Below are positions 11,831 to 24,000 of a stretch of DNA of 64,000 nucleotides, in pieces. The DNA is from Phaeotremella fagi. Lineage: Eukaryota; Basidiomycota; Tremellomycetes; Tremellales; Phaeotremellaceae. The position numbers were made by a program, and so were the translations under genes. The stretch's first letter is position 1, and every line of letters starts with the position of its first letter. The stretch lies in NCBI GenBank assembly GCA_001599715.1, contig BCHU01000011.1, positions 1 to 64,000 on the forward strand, written 5' to 3'. A model generated the notes under the pieces. It did not search any database. It saw nothing but the letters and a program-made list of their open reading frames with translations, and had not been told where the DNA came from.

Positions 11831-12886
11831 ATGGATACCTGCTATCCTCCAATTCCCACGGACAACGGTAGGTCTTTCCAATGTAATCCCAACCATATTG
11901 ATTCCTGCCTTCCCTCAGAGACACCTCAACCGTCAAATACCATTCTTCAAGCTTTCAATCATTGCTGGATTGACACGGACGTTAGAGGTCTCCCAGATCA
12001 CTTGGAATACTCTCTTTACCCTCAACCAAGTCGTGGAGGAACTAATCCACTCGGCTCCTACTTTTACGTGACACCACCAGGCTACGTGGAGGAAAATGCT
12101 ACGAGCTCAAGATACCCAGTCTTGTACTGGCTGCATGGGGGAATGTCATGTTCTAGGACAAGCATCTGGGCCTTACAATTCTACCAAAGAAAGATGGAGG
12201 AAGGGTTGATGCCAAAAGTCATAATTGTGGCCCCACAAGTAGGTCAAGAAGTTTAGTACACTTTTATTGACGACATCCAGGCATTGCCCAAAGGTCGGTA
12301 TATCAACAGCTACGATGGTCAACGTCCACTTGCTACTATCATGTCCAAAGATCTCGTAACCATCATTGATGCTAGGTTTAGGACGATCAGGCATCCTTCT
12401 GCTAGGTGGTTAGAAGGATTCTCGATGGGAGGGTGAGTGCAAGATCCACGCACTCGCATTGACGAGATGTTTAGATATGGCACCCTACATCTTGGATTCT
12501 CATATCCTGACATTTTTGGGGGTGCACTCTCATCCATTTGCGGAGCTTTCAGGGATGTCCTCGATGCTGAACCTGTTGAAATAGTTGGTGACACGTACGG
12601 TGGTTCTCAAGATTTTTTCGACTCCTGTTATCCAGTTTTCCTTGCTAAGCAGAATTTGCAACGCATCCTTCATGATAAACCGGAAATTCGTCTGCTTGCG
12701 GGGGCAGAGGATTATAGACTCATAGATGCTACAAAAAAGGTCACCACACAGTTCTCCGAGATTGGTATTCCTTTTGATTTTATGGAAATACCTGGAGCCG
12801 GCCATAAGTATGAAGAGTTATTGGCGAGTGCTGGAGACGAATCGTGGAAGTATTGGCAAAGAGCGAGGGAGAACGTGAGGTTGTAA
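11831..12886 (+). CDS. Esterase of the esterase-D / feruloyl-esterase-like family
   Basis: Alpha/beta hydrolase of the putative-esterase (PF00756) type. Three exons joined at introns near 12239-12282 and 12434-12474 give YPVLYWLHGGMSCSRT (oxyanion region), KVIIVAPQALPKGRYIN, the nucleophile elbow LEGFSMGGYGTLHLGFSYPD (catalytic Ser), the acid in LLAGAEDYRL and the base in IPGAGHKYEEL, so the triad is complete. Length about 320 residues. The first 20 residues are not a typical signal peptide, so it probably acts inside the cell. Its neighbour to the left is a regulator in divergent orientation, and the next gene is another hydrolase on the same strand. Substrate cannot be named. Confidence 0.82.
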
Positions 12887-13248
12887 ATCGGTTTAGTTCA
12901 CGACTCATGCATGGCAGTTTTCAAGGACTTGAATTGCTCTGAAAAGATTGCTTACCAAACTTGGATAGCGATCCAACGACACTTTTGTGTTAAAGTTTGA
13001 GGACTAAGCGGTGTATAGGAGCTGCTACGTGTTAGACCTTGGTAACCATTTGCAATCTTATTAAGACCCTTGGAAAGATCGGCACCGCTCTCAAGTCTTG
13101 TTGCCAGGTGAGGTTGAATTTTCGTCGCCATGCTGTGTTTCACTGTGTCGGTCGCCGATAATTCAACAAATAAATACCCCTTTGTCCTATTAAATATCAC
13201 ATCAACATCCCCCTCGCTTCATTCATTATTCTATCTTACAAAATTATA
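12887..13248. other. Intergenic, promoter of the secreted hydrolase
   Basis: A 362-bp gap between two plus-strand genes. AT-rich near its right end, with TATCTTACAAAATTATA just before the next start. An 82-codon open frame on the minus strand has no recognisable features and I treat it as chance. Confidence 0.5.
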
Positions 13249-15149
13249 ATGCTTTTAAAACAACTAATCGCGTTTGTTCTCCCACTATCTGTCCTTGCTG
13301 GACGCCGTTCCACTTGCGCTCGATCCCAAGCGCCATCAATCACTTGGGTCAACTGCTCGGATCACGTTCCACAACCACTCGCTACCGCTGGTCTGGATCT
13401 ATCTTCGCTTCCAGATACTCTCAAATGTGGCCAGTTGGTGGTTCCAATGGACTATTCCAAGCCCATGTCATCGAACAACCAGATCACTCTCGGTTTTGCA
13501 ATGTAAGTGACCCCCTACTTGCCACGCTGACCAACAGGAATCGACCAGCGTCACCGATCGGCTTGTTGAATTTCAACCCTGGTGGACCTTTTGCCGAAGT
13601 CGCGTCAATCGCTTGGGAGGTTGCTTTGAATCTCACTGCTGCAGCACAGGGATTGACTGGGTTTGATCTGCTAGGTATGTCAAAAGGATTGTTGCACTAA
13701 CGCGTAGCCATCGATGTCCGAGGATCATTTCAATCTAATCCCCTCAATTGCACCTTTGAATCGTTTGGACCTCTTGATTCGTCATTGTACGTAAAGTTTC
13801 TAGCTATGCTGATCCTAGTCCACAAAATCAATCCGCGTTTGATGCCTATCAAGCACGAGCCGTCTTTTTCGCCAATACATGTGCCAACTCCAGCAGTCCT
13901 CCAGGTATAGTTGGTTTCGTAGGATCGCGCGAGGTCGTTCAAGACTGGGATAGTGTCAGGGCTGCTTTAGGTTACAGCAAGATGATTCTTTTGGGAGAGT
14001 CTTAGTAAGTGACCAATCGACAAAGCTAACCTCAGTGGGACTTATCAAAACGAAGTTTACGCTTTAAAATTCCCTCAACACGTGGACAGGTTGGTCTCGG
14101 ACGCTATCATTCCGCAAGCACTGGTAGGTTTTGATCCCGATCCCACTGACATCAGAACCAAAACGAAATCTTCGTCGCCAAAATCGCAACAGCAAACCGT
14201 CTGCTTCAAAGAGCAGACGAGTTCTGTATCCAAGACGAGACATGTCCTTTCCATGGACAAGGGAAAGGTGCTGTGTTACAGGTAAGTCGGATGTCGTCTT
14301 GTCAACTAACATCCAGGCTTGGTCTTCTGTCCTTGACAACGCAACCACCCCATCAGCAGACGATGTTAGAGCTACCACAGCCAGCGGTTTCTTCACTTTT
14401 ATTCCTGATTTCAGTGGCTTCAACGATGCTCTGGCTCTAGCACTTCAAGGGAACTATTCTATCTTTGATTGGGACTTCAGCAGCCCGCAGTTCTCTGCAG
14501 AGCTGGTACCGGAGATGATCGTGTATTGCTTGGATCAAAGTGGGTACAATGAAGACCTAGCTGACCCCAGACAACACTCTCACGTTTGACGTGTTTCAAC
14601 AATATCAGAATGAGACTGCTGCTGCTGACACCAACAACTTCCAGTACATCTTTGACGTACATTTCAATGTGAGTGTTGAATGAAACCTGGCTAATGTTAG
14701 ATCCTTTGCGGAAAATGGCCATTCGCTCGAACTTTGGAAAACAATGCCCAGACCGTTAACGCGTCGATGCTACTGGTAACTTCGGACAATGACTATGAGT
14801 GAGTTGTTGTAAGATCACAGCTAACAACAGTACCCCCACCGAATGGTCGACCCCCATCTTTTATCGTTCAGCCAACGCGTCACTTCTGGTTCGCGATGGA
14901 GATGCCCATGGTACTTTAACAGGTGGGTCGTCAACTTACCTTGACTAATAATCAGTCCCTGGTCCTGCTCGTGATGAAATGGTACAGTTCTTGGTCACCG
15001 GTGTGACCCCAGGGCCTCAAGAGAATGGCAACTTTACAGTCTTTTCACCTGGTCAGGTCAGAACTGGGATTGCTGATCCTTACTCGTTATCTGTTGGGGT
15101 TCTGTATGGTGATCTATCGGATCCTATCACAAATTCGACGTCTACGTGA
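13249..15149 (+). CDS. Secreted alpha/beta hydrolase, TAP-like peptidase family
   Basis: Predicted secreted serine hydrolase related to Streptomyces tripeptidyl aminopeptidase and fungal homologs. The N-terminus MLLKQLIAFVLPLSVLAG is a clear signal peptide. Then follow LKCGQLVVPMDYSKP, LLNFNPGGPF (oxyanion loop), AIDVRGSFQSNPLNC, the nucleophile elbow LGESYGTYQNE (joined across an intron at about 14004-14036), and near the C-terminus the acid and base in LVTSDNDYNTPTEWS and VRDGDAHGTL, the TAP-like C-terminal domain. About nine short introns; numerous N-glycosylation sequons support secretion. Stop at 15149. Likely scavenges peptides or esters outside the cell. The oxyanion loop lacks the common GGPGxSG form. 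Confidence 0.78.
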
Positions 15150-15377
15150 TGTCGATCTGTTAGAAATAACGGTGAAGTCGATGTGTCATGTTATCCCTCT
15201 AATCAAGTGTTTATACCGTGATTTAATCAGGGGTTGATCCCCAAGTCAGATAGAAACATTGATGCATACCTTGCTTGCATTGAAACCCCTTCTCCAAGCC
15301 TACAGCTATCTACCCTATACGCCATTTGAACCGCCTGACACCTCACTAAACACCATTCTCAGACCCATCCGACTTGT

Positions 15378-16493
15378 CTAACTCTCCGTTCCCTCACCGT
15401 CGTCCTCACTTGCTTCCCCGTCGTGAACGACATCACGATAGTCAACCCTACACTTCCATTCCGCCATTGAGATTACCTCAATATCATCCTTTTTCTCCTT
15501 GGCAATCTCTTCAATATCAACTCTCTCTTTTTCAGCCCAGTTGTTATCATCCGCAACCATGTTGTAATCATCAACAATGATTTTGATAGTGTTATCGATG
15601 GACCGGTCTACCATTTCGAACGGATCCTCATTTCTCCAACTATCTGCTTCACCAGTGTCTGACATGAGCTTATCAAAGTTGATAAAACACCTGAGAATTG
15701 TCGAAGATGGTTGGAAGACTGATGTATCTGGTGAAATAGTCTTGACTCTAAGAATTAGTGATGAACAGAATGTTACCCACCATATAATGTTCGTAACCAT
15801 CACAGAAATATACAACAGTAATCTCCTCACATGATTTATCCATGTACTCAGATTTCCAATCAACGGTCAAAGCAGGTCGTCCATATTTATCGATATCATG
15901 ACTTGTTGATTCTTGGTGACAATCAAAGATGACTAACTTTTGATATCGGTAGTGTCTAGCGTATTTAAAAAATGCTGAAGGATAGAAGTTATCTTCAGAT
16001 GAGACGACAACCTGCTTTTGAGTGGAGATGGATTCGAAAAATGGTTTCCATTCAGTGAGGGGAGGTATTTTGGGGTTGGCTCCGGGCGACAGCTTTCCCC
16101 TGGAGGTCTGCCAAATTTCATTCCATCTGCTTCAATAAAACCCCGACGGTGGAGCATTCAACCAATGGTAGTAAGTACCTTGAAACGGAAAAGTTCGTAC
16201 GACGAAGAGATTAGTCATATCTTTGATGTTGTGAGGGAAGCTGACTCGTGGGTGGATGTAGATGTCAAGGTATTTGACTGTGCTGAGGAGGTGAGATTTG
16301 GTGAAGGTAGTGGAGGTATCGTTGTGAACATAGAAGGGGGATCTTTTTTCTGGATAGCTGAACACCAACTTGTTGTAAATCTTGTCACCAATGATTTCGA
16401 AGCAAGTTTTTAATTCTCAACAATCTAGGATGAGGTTTGTCGATGAATAACATGATATGTTGTTGAAGTTCTGGCGGGACGACTCTGGTGGCC
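15378..16493 (-). CDS. Orphan F-box-like hypothetical protein, possibly broken
   Basis: Minus-strand exons with strong coding character: PPELQQHIMLFIDKPHPRLL (resembling an F-box helix), then KLVFSYPEKRSPFYVHNDTS and SHLLSTVKYLDIYIHPRVSF, then VVVSSEDNFYPSAFFKYARH, EYMDKSCEEITVVYFCDGYE and, after a clean intron GTGGGTAAC..TTCTTAG near 15750-15785, an acidic tail with DNTIKIIVDDYNM and ISMAEWKCRVDYRDVVHDGE ending at 15378. The frame of the first segment does not match the second: an A5 run near 16408 is one base off, and the junction near 16150-16190 also fails to keep frame with the splice sites I can see. No good start was found; the first in-frame Met is at 16453. Either exons are missed or it is a decaying gene. 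Confidence 0.5.
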
Positions 16494-17018
16494 TTTTACA
16501 GGGTACATGGATTTGTTGATGCCATTGTTGTATTGATGGATATTGGTTGATGTACAAGAATGATGGATTCCGTGTATGGATGGATTGCCGCAGTTGATGG
16601 TGATGGTGTGCACGTTCAGCGTCAACCTTGTCCCTCAGTGAAAGTGCCCCATTGAACGCATCAAGTAAATGGAGATCCCAATTACATGACAATCACAGTT
16701 CGAAGTCAGCAGTGGTTGTGGATGGGGAGATCAGTACAATAAGTATATCGTCGTTGTACGTGGACAACATGGTGAAATGATTGACAGATGGATAAGATGG
16801 TAAATTTAATAGATGGATAGATTTAACGTTGGCAGCGCGGTAAGCAACAAGTGTGGCACTTGCGACTGGGGCTCCACTCGTGCAACCACCAAGTATTTCA
16901 TGAATTGCTCTTACTAACAACTCGATCCATTCACATAATCGCTACAGTCAAACTATCAATACATTCAAACAAAACATCCCCATCCACCCTCACGAATCCT
17001 CTCTCACATCAAACATCC
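16494..17018. other. Intergenic, no gene seen
   Basis: About 525 bp between the F-box-like gene and the end of the first ACS permease. Two open frames on the minus strand (16417-16692 and 16693-16920) are rich in His/Ser or lack features and are not convincing exons. Nothing else recognised. Confidence 0.45.
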
Positions 17019-18591
17019 CTATCCAGTCTTTACACCCGTGTCGTTGTACCTCCACTTCAACGCAAACGAAATTATCCCTCCAAGACCCATAAACGCAGTA
17101 GTGATGGCGAATCCCATGACATATTGAGGGGCACTTGTACTAGGCCATATGAAAGAACCGTAAACCGAGGCGAGATTACCCAACCCGTTGATAATGGCAA
17201 TCGAAACCGCTCTCTGCTCCCTTGGTTCAAACATCGTCACCGCCCAGCTGAGGAACAACGGGATAGCCGACCAAACTCCAGCTCCACCTAGACAAATAAA
17301 AGCGTATCTTACAGCAAAGTTTGTAGCAGCTGCACAGACGATAAACGAGATGGTTGCCCAGGCGCAGGCAGCAATCAAATGCCAAGCTTTTTTTCCAGTA
17401 TGATCAGCGCTCCATCCCATGAGGAGAGATATGACGAGAGCGATAGCGTAGATTGGAACGGTCATGACTGAGGTCAGCGTGGTCATTAAGTATCCTACAT
17501 TGGACACTGTTCCCGGTGTAACCCAAAGACCCCATGAGAGTTGGGAAGAAATATGAAATGGTCCCAGCGGCGGTGAGTACGTTGTAAAGGAGAGTAAAGA
17601 GCTGTCGTCAGTGGGGCCAAACTCCAACCTACCCATGTCTTTGGATCTTTGATAGCAGCCAAGAACGCCTCTTTGTGCGATTGATGGACTTCCTTGTCCT
17701 CACGAATGGCTAAACGCACAGTGGCGAGTCGTTTTTCATCTTCCCTAAGCCAACTGGTGGTCGTGGGGTAGTCTAGAGTCAGCGGTGCCGTAATCTAACC
17801 CACTTGGTAGAACAAAATAAGCACAAAGCCCAATTCCAACTGTGATAATTCCCTCGATCATGAAGAGCCTTCCGTTAGTCAAATCTAGACTCAACCCACC
17901 ATTTCCACCCTCTCGTTCCATCCTTCCCCTCTAATCCTGTGATGATACCTCCAGCAAGTAACCCACCAAAAGCTCCTGAAACCAGACTCGCAGTGTAGAA
18001 GAATGCAACACGTTTCGACAACTCAGCGGGCTACTGTCAGCGTGTTCATACCTTGACCCACCTTGTACCAACACGACAGCAACAACATGACACCTGGGAA
18101 GAAGCCTGATTCAATGAGACCTAGAGCGATTCTGAAAGCGATCATGCCTCCGAGGTTGTTGATGCCTTTTACTCCAACAGAAACAGCCCCCCAAGTGACC
18201 ATAACGGTGGGTAAAAAAATTGATGGCTTGGACCTAGCCAATATCATATTCGAAGGTACCTCCATCAACAGATAGGCCACAAAGAAAATCGACAGGATCA
18301 AAGAATAGTCCGACGAAGTCAATTTTAAATCCACTTGCATCCCACCAACTTCGGCGTTCTGAAATCAGCTCTATCCACCCTTCCACTCACTCCTATATTG
18401 GTACGATCAAGATAATTGAAAACGTACATGATCCAAAGCACTGGGATCAATCTTAAATCCACCTTACGAACCAACGCTCGCTCCTCTGCAGTATTGGGAA
18501 CGTAATCCCTCGCCATGGCTTGGACTTCAGCATCATCCAAGTGGTCATGGTTCTCGACGTGATGAGTTTCTTGTTTATCTTTACCAAACAT
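17019..18591 (-). CDS. MFS permease, ACS (allantoate/anion:cation symporter) family
   Basis: Plasma-membrane importer of organic anions or vitamins, ACS family (Dal5/Tna1-like). Start at 18591 (MFGKDKQETHH; an in-frame ATG at 18624 is less likely). TM1 ends in NYLDRTNIGNAEV, joined across intron GTGAGT..TTTCAG near 18395-18362, followed by SSDYSLILSIFFVAYLLMEV, SNMILARSKPSIFLP and ESGFFPGVMLLLSCWY, all diagnostic of ACS. The second half gives GSLGY, CAAATNFAVRYAFICLGGAG and ends SFALKWRYNDTGVKTG. No frame break found. Divergent from the second ACS permease at 19075 with a shared 483-bp promoter, suggesting joint control by the same nutrient signal. Substrate unknown. Confidence 0.85.
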
Positions 18592-19074
18592 GATGGCTAT
18601 GATGGAGAATGTTGGGACGATCAAACAACAAGTAAGTCATTGCTCCACCGACGTCATGTCTAAATATAAGTGCCACTCTATTAAAGCTGCAATTCACCGA
18701 GCTATTAGATCAGGCTCGTGTTCAGGTTTGCTTTAGCTCTGTTCACATGACCGTCAATCCCCTTTTCATCCGGGGTATCCATCGTGGTAACTTTGTCTTG
18801 GCTAAAATCCATCGCCAAGGCGGGAATTAAGGTTCGGGCCGACTGATCCCAGATAAAGCTCACGCTCAAATCCAGAGGCAACAATCGACAGCATCCACCT
18901 TAGGTGATCAAGTGGATCCTCTTATCGCAGCCATGGCCCCAGACCTCATTATCGGCCCCGGGATTCGGTCCCTACCGAGCGTCAACACCCCCTGGGGATT
19001 CCCTGTTCCCTGGAGATATAAAAGAAACTCCCCCTTTTAACAATCCCCCCGTCTACATCAAACACTCTCACACA
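18592..19074. promoter_or_regulatory. Divergent promoter with GATA motifs and TATA box
   Basis: Shared upstream region of two ACS permeases. GATA cores are visible at 18851-18856 (AGATAA), 18921-18926 (CTTATC) and 18949-18953 (TTATC). TATAAA at 19017-19022 sits 53 bp before the right-hand start codon. GATA factors drive nitrogen-catabolite control of allantoate-type permeases in fungi; that these sites are used here is inference. Confidence 0.5.
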
Positions 19075-20771
19075 ATGTCCAACCTAGAAGACGAAAAAGT
19101 ACTCGAAGAACAAGTCGAAGTCGCCGACAAACGTGTTGACTATGCGCAACGTATCATGCCAGAGAGTTTGGCTTCGATGAGTGAGGATGAAATAAGACAA
19201 TTAGAAAAGGGCATGGTCAGAAAATTGGATTACACCATTTTGCCTATTATCATGGTTTTGTACATTTTGAATTGTGAGTCAAGACTTGGATCACCGCTAA
19301 TATTCAGACATCGATCGTCAAAATCTCGCAGCTGCCAAGTTGAGAGGTATCTTGACTGATTTGAACATGGATTTGACTCAATTCGCAACTGCCATCTCCA
19401 TTCTCTATGGTGGGTGTAGACAATGAACACGCTAACACCTAGTCGGATACCTCCCCTTCCAACTTCCATCCAACTTCATCATCTCCAAAATGACCCGCCC
19501 AGGGCTCTACATCTGTTGCGCGTCCATGGCTTGGGGTGCTATTTCTGCTTGTACTGCTGCTGTTCAAAGCTACGGCGCTTTACTCGGTGTCAGAGTTTTG
19601 CTTGGTGTCTCAGAGGCTGTCGTAGGTCACTCCAATCGACATCACTGACCATAGTTCTTCCCTGGTGCTCTCTACTACCTCTCTGCCTGGTACACAAAGA
19701 AAGAACTCGGTAAACGTTACGCCGCCCTCTTCATCGGTCAACAAATGGGTAACGCCTTTGGTGGTTTGATCGCTGCTGGTGTTTTAACTCTCGACGGTAG
19801 ATACGGTATTGCAGGGGTGAGTAGCAGTACTCGACATTGCTAACGGCAGTGGCGTTGGTTGTTCATCGTCGAGGGTTCCGCTACCGTCGCTTGTGGAGCC
19901 ATTTTCGCCTTCCTCATGCCTGAATACCCACATAACGCTAAAATGTTGACCCCGATTCAACGTGATTACGCTGTTTGGCGTCTAGAAGCTGAGGCAGGAG
20001 TTACTGAAGCTCATGAAGAGGGTTCCGGTTTGAAGGCCTTCGTATCAGCTTTGGCTGACCCCAAGGTAGGTAATTGATTAGACACCACTGACGCCAGCTC
20101 TACTTCCTTCTCGTCATGATCCTCATGTCTCAAGCTATGGGTACAGTTGGTAACTTCTTCCCAACCATCGTTTCGTCTCTCGGATTCAACTCAACCATTA
20201 CCTTACTCCTCACCGCCCCACCATATCGTAAGTCAATACCAAACCCTCTCACTGACATGCAGTCTGGGCTTGTTTCGTCTTTTACGGAATGTCATACTAC
20301 TCTGACAAATACAACAAGATCTACTGGCCAATGATGACTTGTTTGATTATCGGTTTAATCGCCTACCTCATTGCCATGTTCACCACCAGCACTGGACCAA
20401 GATACTTTGCCTTCATGTGGACAGCCGTCGCCAACGTGGTCCCCCAAATGTTCCTCTACAACACTCTCTCACTCCATCTTCCACGTCCATACCCTAAACG
20501 TGCCGCTGGTCTCGCTCTCATGAACTGTATCGGTGGTACTTCCAACGTCTGGGGAAGTTATGTCTGGTACGATTCACCTCGATTCTTCCAAGGTTTCGGT
20601 ATGGTTCTCGGCGCCATTGGTGTTTTCGCTATCGACCTTACCGCTTATAAGTTCTACATCCGTCATCAAAATCGTAAACTCGACGCTGGCGGTTCTCAGG
20701 CCAAAGAGGCTATGAAATATGGTATCACTCAGGAGCAACTTGACTTGGGTTGGCGCTACATCGCCTATTAA
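19075..20771 (+). CDS. MFS permease, ACS family
   Basis: Second ACS-family importer. Clear start at 19075 (MSNLEDEKVLEEQ). TM1 region LDYTILPIIMVLYILNYIDRQNLAAAKLRG, the VGYLPFQLPSNFIISKMTRP segment, and the ACS signature SEAVFFPGALYYLSAWYTKK. WRWLFIVEGSATV and FLMPEYPHNAKML mark the central loop; GRYIAY-type C-terminus reads LGWRYIAY. Six short introns and a continuous frame of about 480 residues. Codon use is more biased and C-rich at third positions than the neighbours, hinting at higher expression. It shares a promoter with the permease on the other strand. Substrate cannot be read; relatives import nicotinate, pantothenate, allantoate or hexuronates. Confidence 0.87.
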
Positions 20772-21042
20772 GAGGGTGGTGGTGGTAAAGAGATTGTACG
20801 ATTGATTAAAGGATGCAAATGTTGACTCTTCGCGATGGCGTTTATGGAAATTTACAGATTCTTAGACCAATATGGAAAACCCTACTTACCTCTCAGTATC
20901 CACTTACATCTCCCTGTTATTACTTCTCCTGATTCCCGGAACAAATTCTCTCAATTCCGTGGCAAATAGAACAAGGCATAAAGTCAATACGATGTGAAAT
21001 GATAAATATCAACATGGTAACAAATGATGTACGGTATACGTA

Positions 21043-24000
21043 TCACAAATACGATCCCCATTCAACAACTTTTCCATTATTGAAGTCCCTGACGCACATC
21101 TTTCCATCTTTCCCTCTACTTATCTCCCGACCGTCGTTCAGAGCTTCCTGAGCAGGAGCAACTTTGTTGATTTCCTTGACCAGCTGTTGAAGATCTCCAA
21201 ACGATCCCTCACAGGTAAAACAAACAATGAACCCTAGTTGCTGTGGTCGAGAATCAGAGCCAAAGACGTTGAAGCGGATTGGATGTGCGCTGAATTTAGT
21301 TGCTGGATCGGACAACCCATCAAAATCTGAAGAAATCAGGAACGAACCACCACTCCACTTACCTGTGTCTGATTGACAGCTCACCGCGAATCGTTGTTGA
21401 TTCATAACCTGACTACTTTCCAATTCAAGTCTTAAATCCGATACAAAACTCGTGAGTGAAGATTTATTGGCCGCAAGTATGACCACAGAGCTGACGTGCC
21501 AAGTGATTTTAAGCTTCGTGACATCCCTTTGTTGATCGACTGGACAAGTCCAAGGATGAGTTACAGCTAGAGTAGAACTGTACGGACTAAGAGTTGTCCG
21601 AACAGCGATGATACCATCGGGTAATCTAGAAGCAAAACTGTCTATCTGTCCATATGGGATGGTTATGCGAGCCCCTATCATTTTTTCCTCCGATGTGTGT
21701 GCCTATAGCTGTTAGTCTCTACAAGGGCCCCAACACTCACCTGCAAGAATTTCAAAAGTCGACAAAAGGGTTTGCCATAATCCAACAAGTCGAGGAATTC
21801 ACTACAGCGTCCCTGATAGCTTAATCGCTCTTGCTGGGACTCTAGTCGAATTTCTTCATCGGCGACCTGAATCATTAGACATATTAAAAGGGGTCACCTA
21901 CGATATGGCAGTGGAAAAGCGCGTTACCCAAGATCACCTCACGAATGGAAGCATCTTTGAACTGCGTAAGAAGGTGGACGTAAAGCAGCACAGTTCTAGG
22001 TCGACAGATTGAGATCCAATCAAACTGGATCAGATCTTATAAGCTCTGTGACGTTATTAGTATCATCTAATCGTACTGACAAGGCTAACTTACCGACTCC
22101 AAAGATTCAATCAATGGCATGATCGCACGTCCTTGTATGATTGCATTCTTCAAACAGCTCATATAGTGAGATCTTGCAGCCAGAGCTTTTGCCCAAGGTA
22201 CCGTCTGGAGACACTCCTCTGCGTGAATCATTGCCTCCAATATCAGTCTCCGATCACAAGAAGAAACTTACGTCACGTTCATGTGCGGCTACCACCGGAA
22301 GTGAGCTACTCTCTGATTTCTCCAAGGTCGCAGAGCTGAACGGAGCGAAAACCTCATTACTACGCTCTAAATGATACAGCAATCTTCGTTCGGGTGGATC
22401 AGAGCTTGTAAGCATACTGAAGTCACCAAAGACAATGGGAAAGTGAATTAGTAACTCGCACGCCATGATTGAAAGTCTCCGGCGTTGATCAACCGTGAAG
22501 ATACCCCAATGCACGAACTCGATCGATCTGAGTGAATGGAGAAAGGTTTGGCGAACCCATTGTTCATTGTAGGTGACCGCAGGAGTTTCAAATTGAGCAA
22601 TGACTCCAGTCATGACTCTTTCAAGAATGTCACAAATACCAATGGCAGGAATGTCGAGTATAATTGCTCGAGCCACAGGTGGAAGGACAGAAATCATCAT
22701 CTCTGTTTCTGTTTCCAGCCCATGTCGCACTTCGGCCAAGGAATGATTCAAAATAGCGTCGATGGGGAGATCGACAAGATATCTATGAGGTACGTTACCA
22801 GCCATAGCCAGAAACAACAGCAAACCTTGAGTTTCCGGATTTTTCATCAAAGTCGCTGACATTGACAGTCTGACCGATGCTATGATACTCCATTCCGGGT
22901 TGTCTCGGTGACCTTGAATTTCGGAAATTTTAGGGTAATGAGAATCCCAAGCGAACTTCAAACGTTTTACAGTCGGATACGGATGCTTCTTGATGACATG
23001 ATTGGGTTCGGTGACTGTGGCTACGATTTTGATAGCGAGAGGTAAGCAACCCAGATCTTGTTCAAGAAACTTCGAAAGTTCGTCGTCTCCGGCAAACCTG
23101 TCATTGGTAAAGGAGTTGAACAAAGTCAAAGCATCTTTCGGAGCCAACGGATCGACGTGAATCAAATGTTTCTTAGGAGGTCGCACGTTTTCACCAAAGA
23201 CAACTCTTGTAGTGAATAATAACCGAAGATTGGGTAGCCTAGAGATATCCTCTAATACGCAGCAGAGATCGTGGTCGTTCGCAATTCTAATCAGAGTTTC
23301 GAAATTATCGATCAGAACCAGAACCGGTGGAGAAGCCTCGAGGAATCCAATCATTTCGTCCCAGTCATCTTCAGCAGATGGGCAAACCAGTCTATTCACG
23401 GTTCTTTTAAACTCTTCTGCTGGTTCCCTTGTATTGTTGAACATTTTCTCGCAGTTGATTCGGTATCGCTTTTGAAAACTGGCTTTACACGAATGAGTCA
23501 CTGCATCGGCTACCGACGTTTTCCCAATCCCTCCAGTACCAAGTAGTATAACCCAAACACTGGTGTTTTTGTCGTTAACACTTAAATAAGAAACAACCTC
23601 TGATATCAGACCCTCTCTTCCAACAAGACCGGGTTGTGGTGGACGAAGTCGAAAGGCGTTGAGTGGGGCGTTGGAAGGGAGAATGGATTTGGATTGGATT
23701 TCCTGGATACCTTCGATAGCTTCACCAAGTCGTCGATCTAGATGTTGATTGCCATAGTTGATGATTCCGATTGTGTCTTGTTGTGTGGAGGTGATACCGG
23801 AAAGTGTAATGGAGTTTTGTTGGGCAAGGAGGAGACTTGCGGTGGCGACGTTTTGGACAGCTTCGATGTCTGCTACTATTTTGACCAAACTCTTTCCGTA
23901 TTCCTTGACAGTTTCATTGGTTGAACAAGTGATATTCATCTAAGTTGTCAATGGATGTCGTAGATGACATCTACTGTGAGATCACTACCCAAAGTATCCA

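Noticed and set aside
16417..16692. 91-codon minus-strand frame before the F-box-like gene
   Set aside because: His/Ser/Gln-rich, wrong frame relative to the F-box-like exon it overlaps; more likely a 5' UTR.
22536..22859. 107-codon plus-strand frame
   Set aside because: Antisense shadow of the STAND exon, no features of its own.
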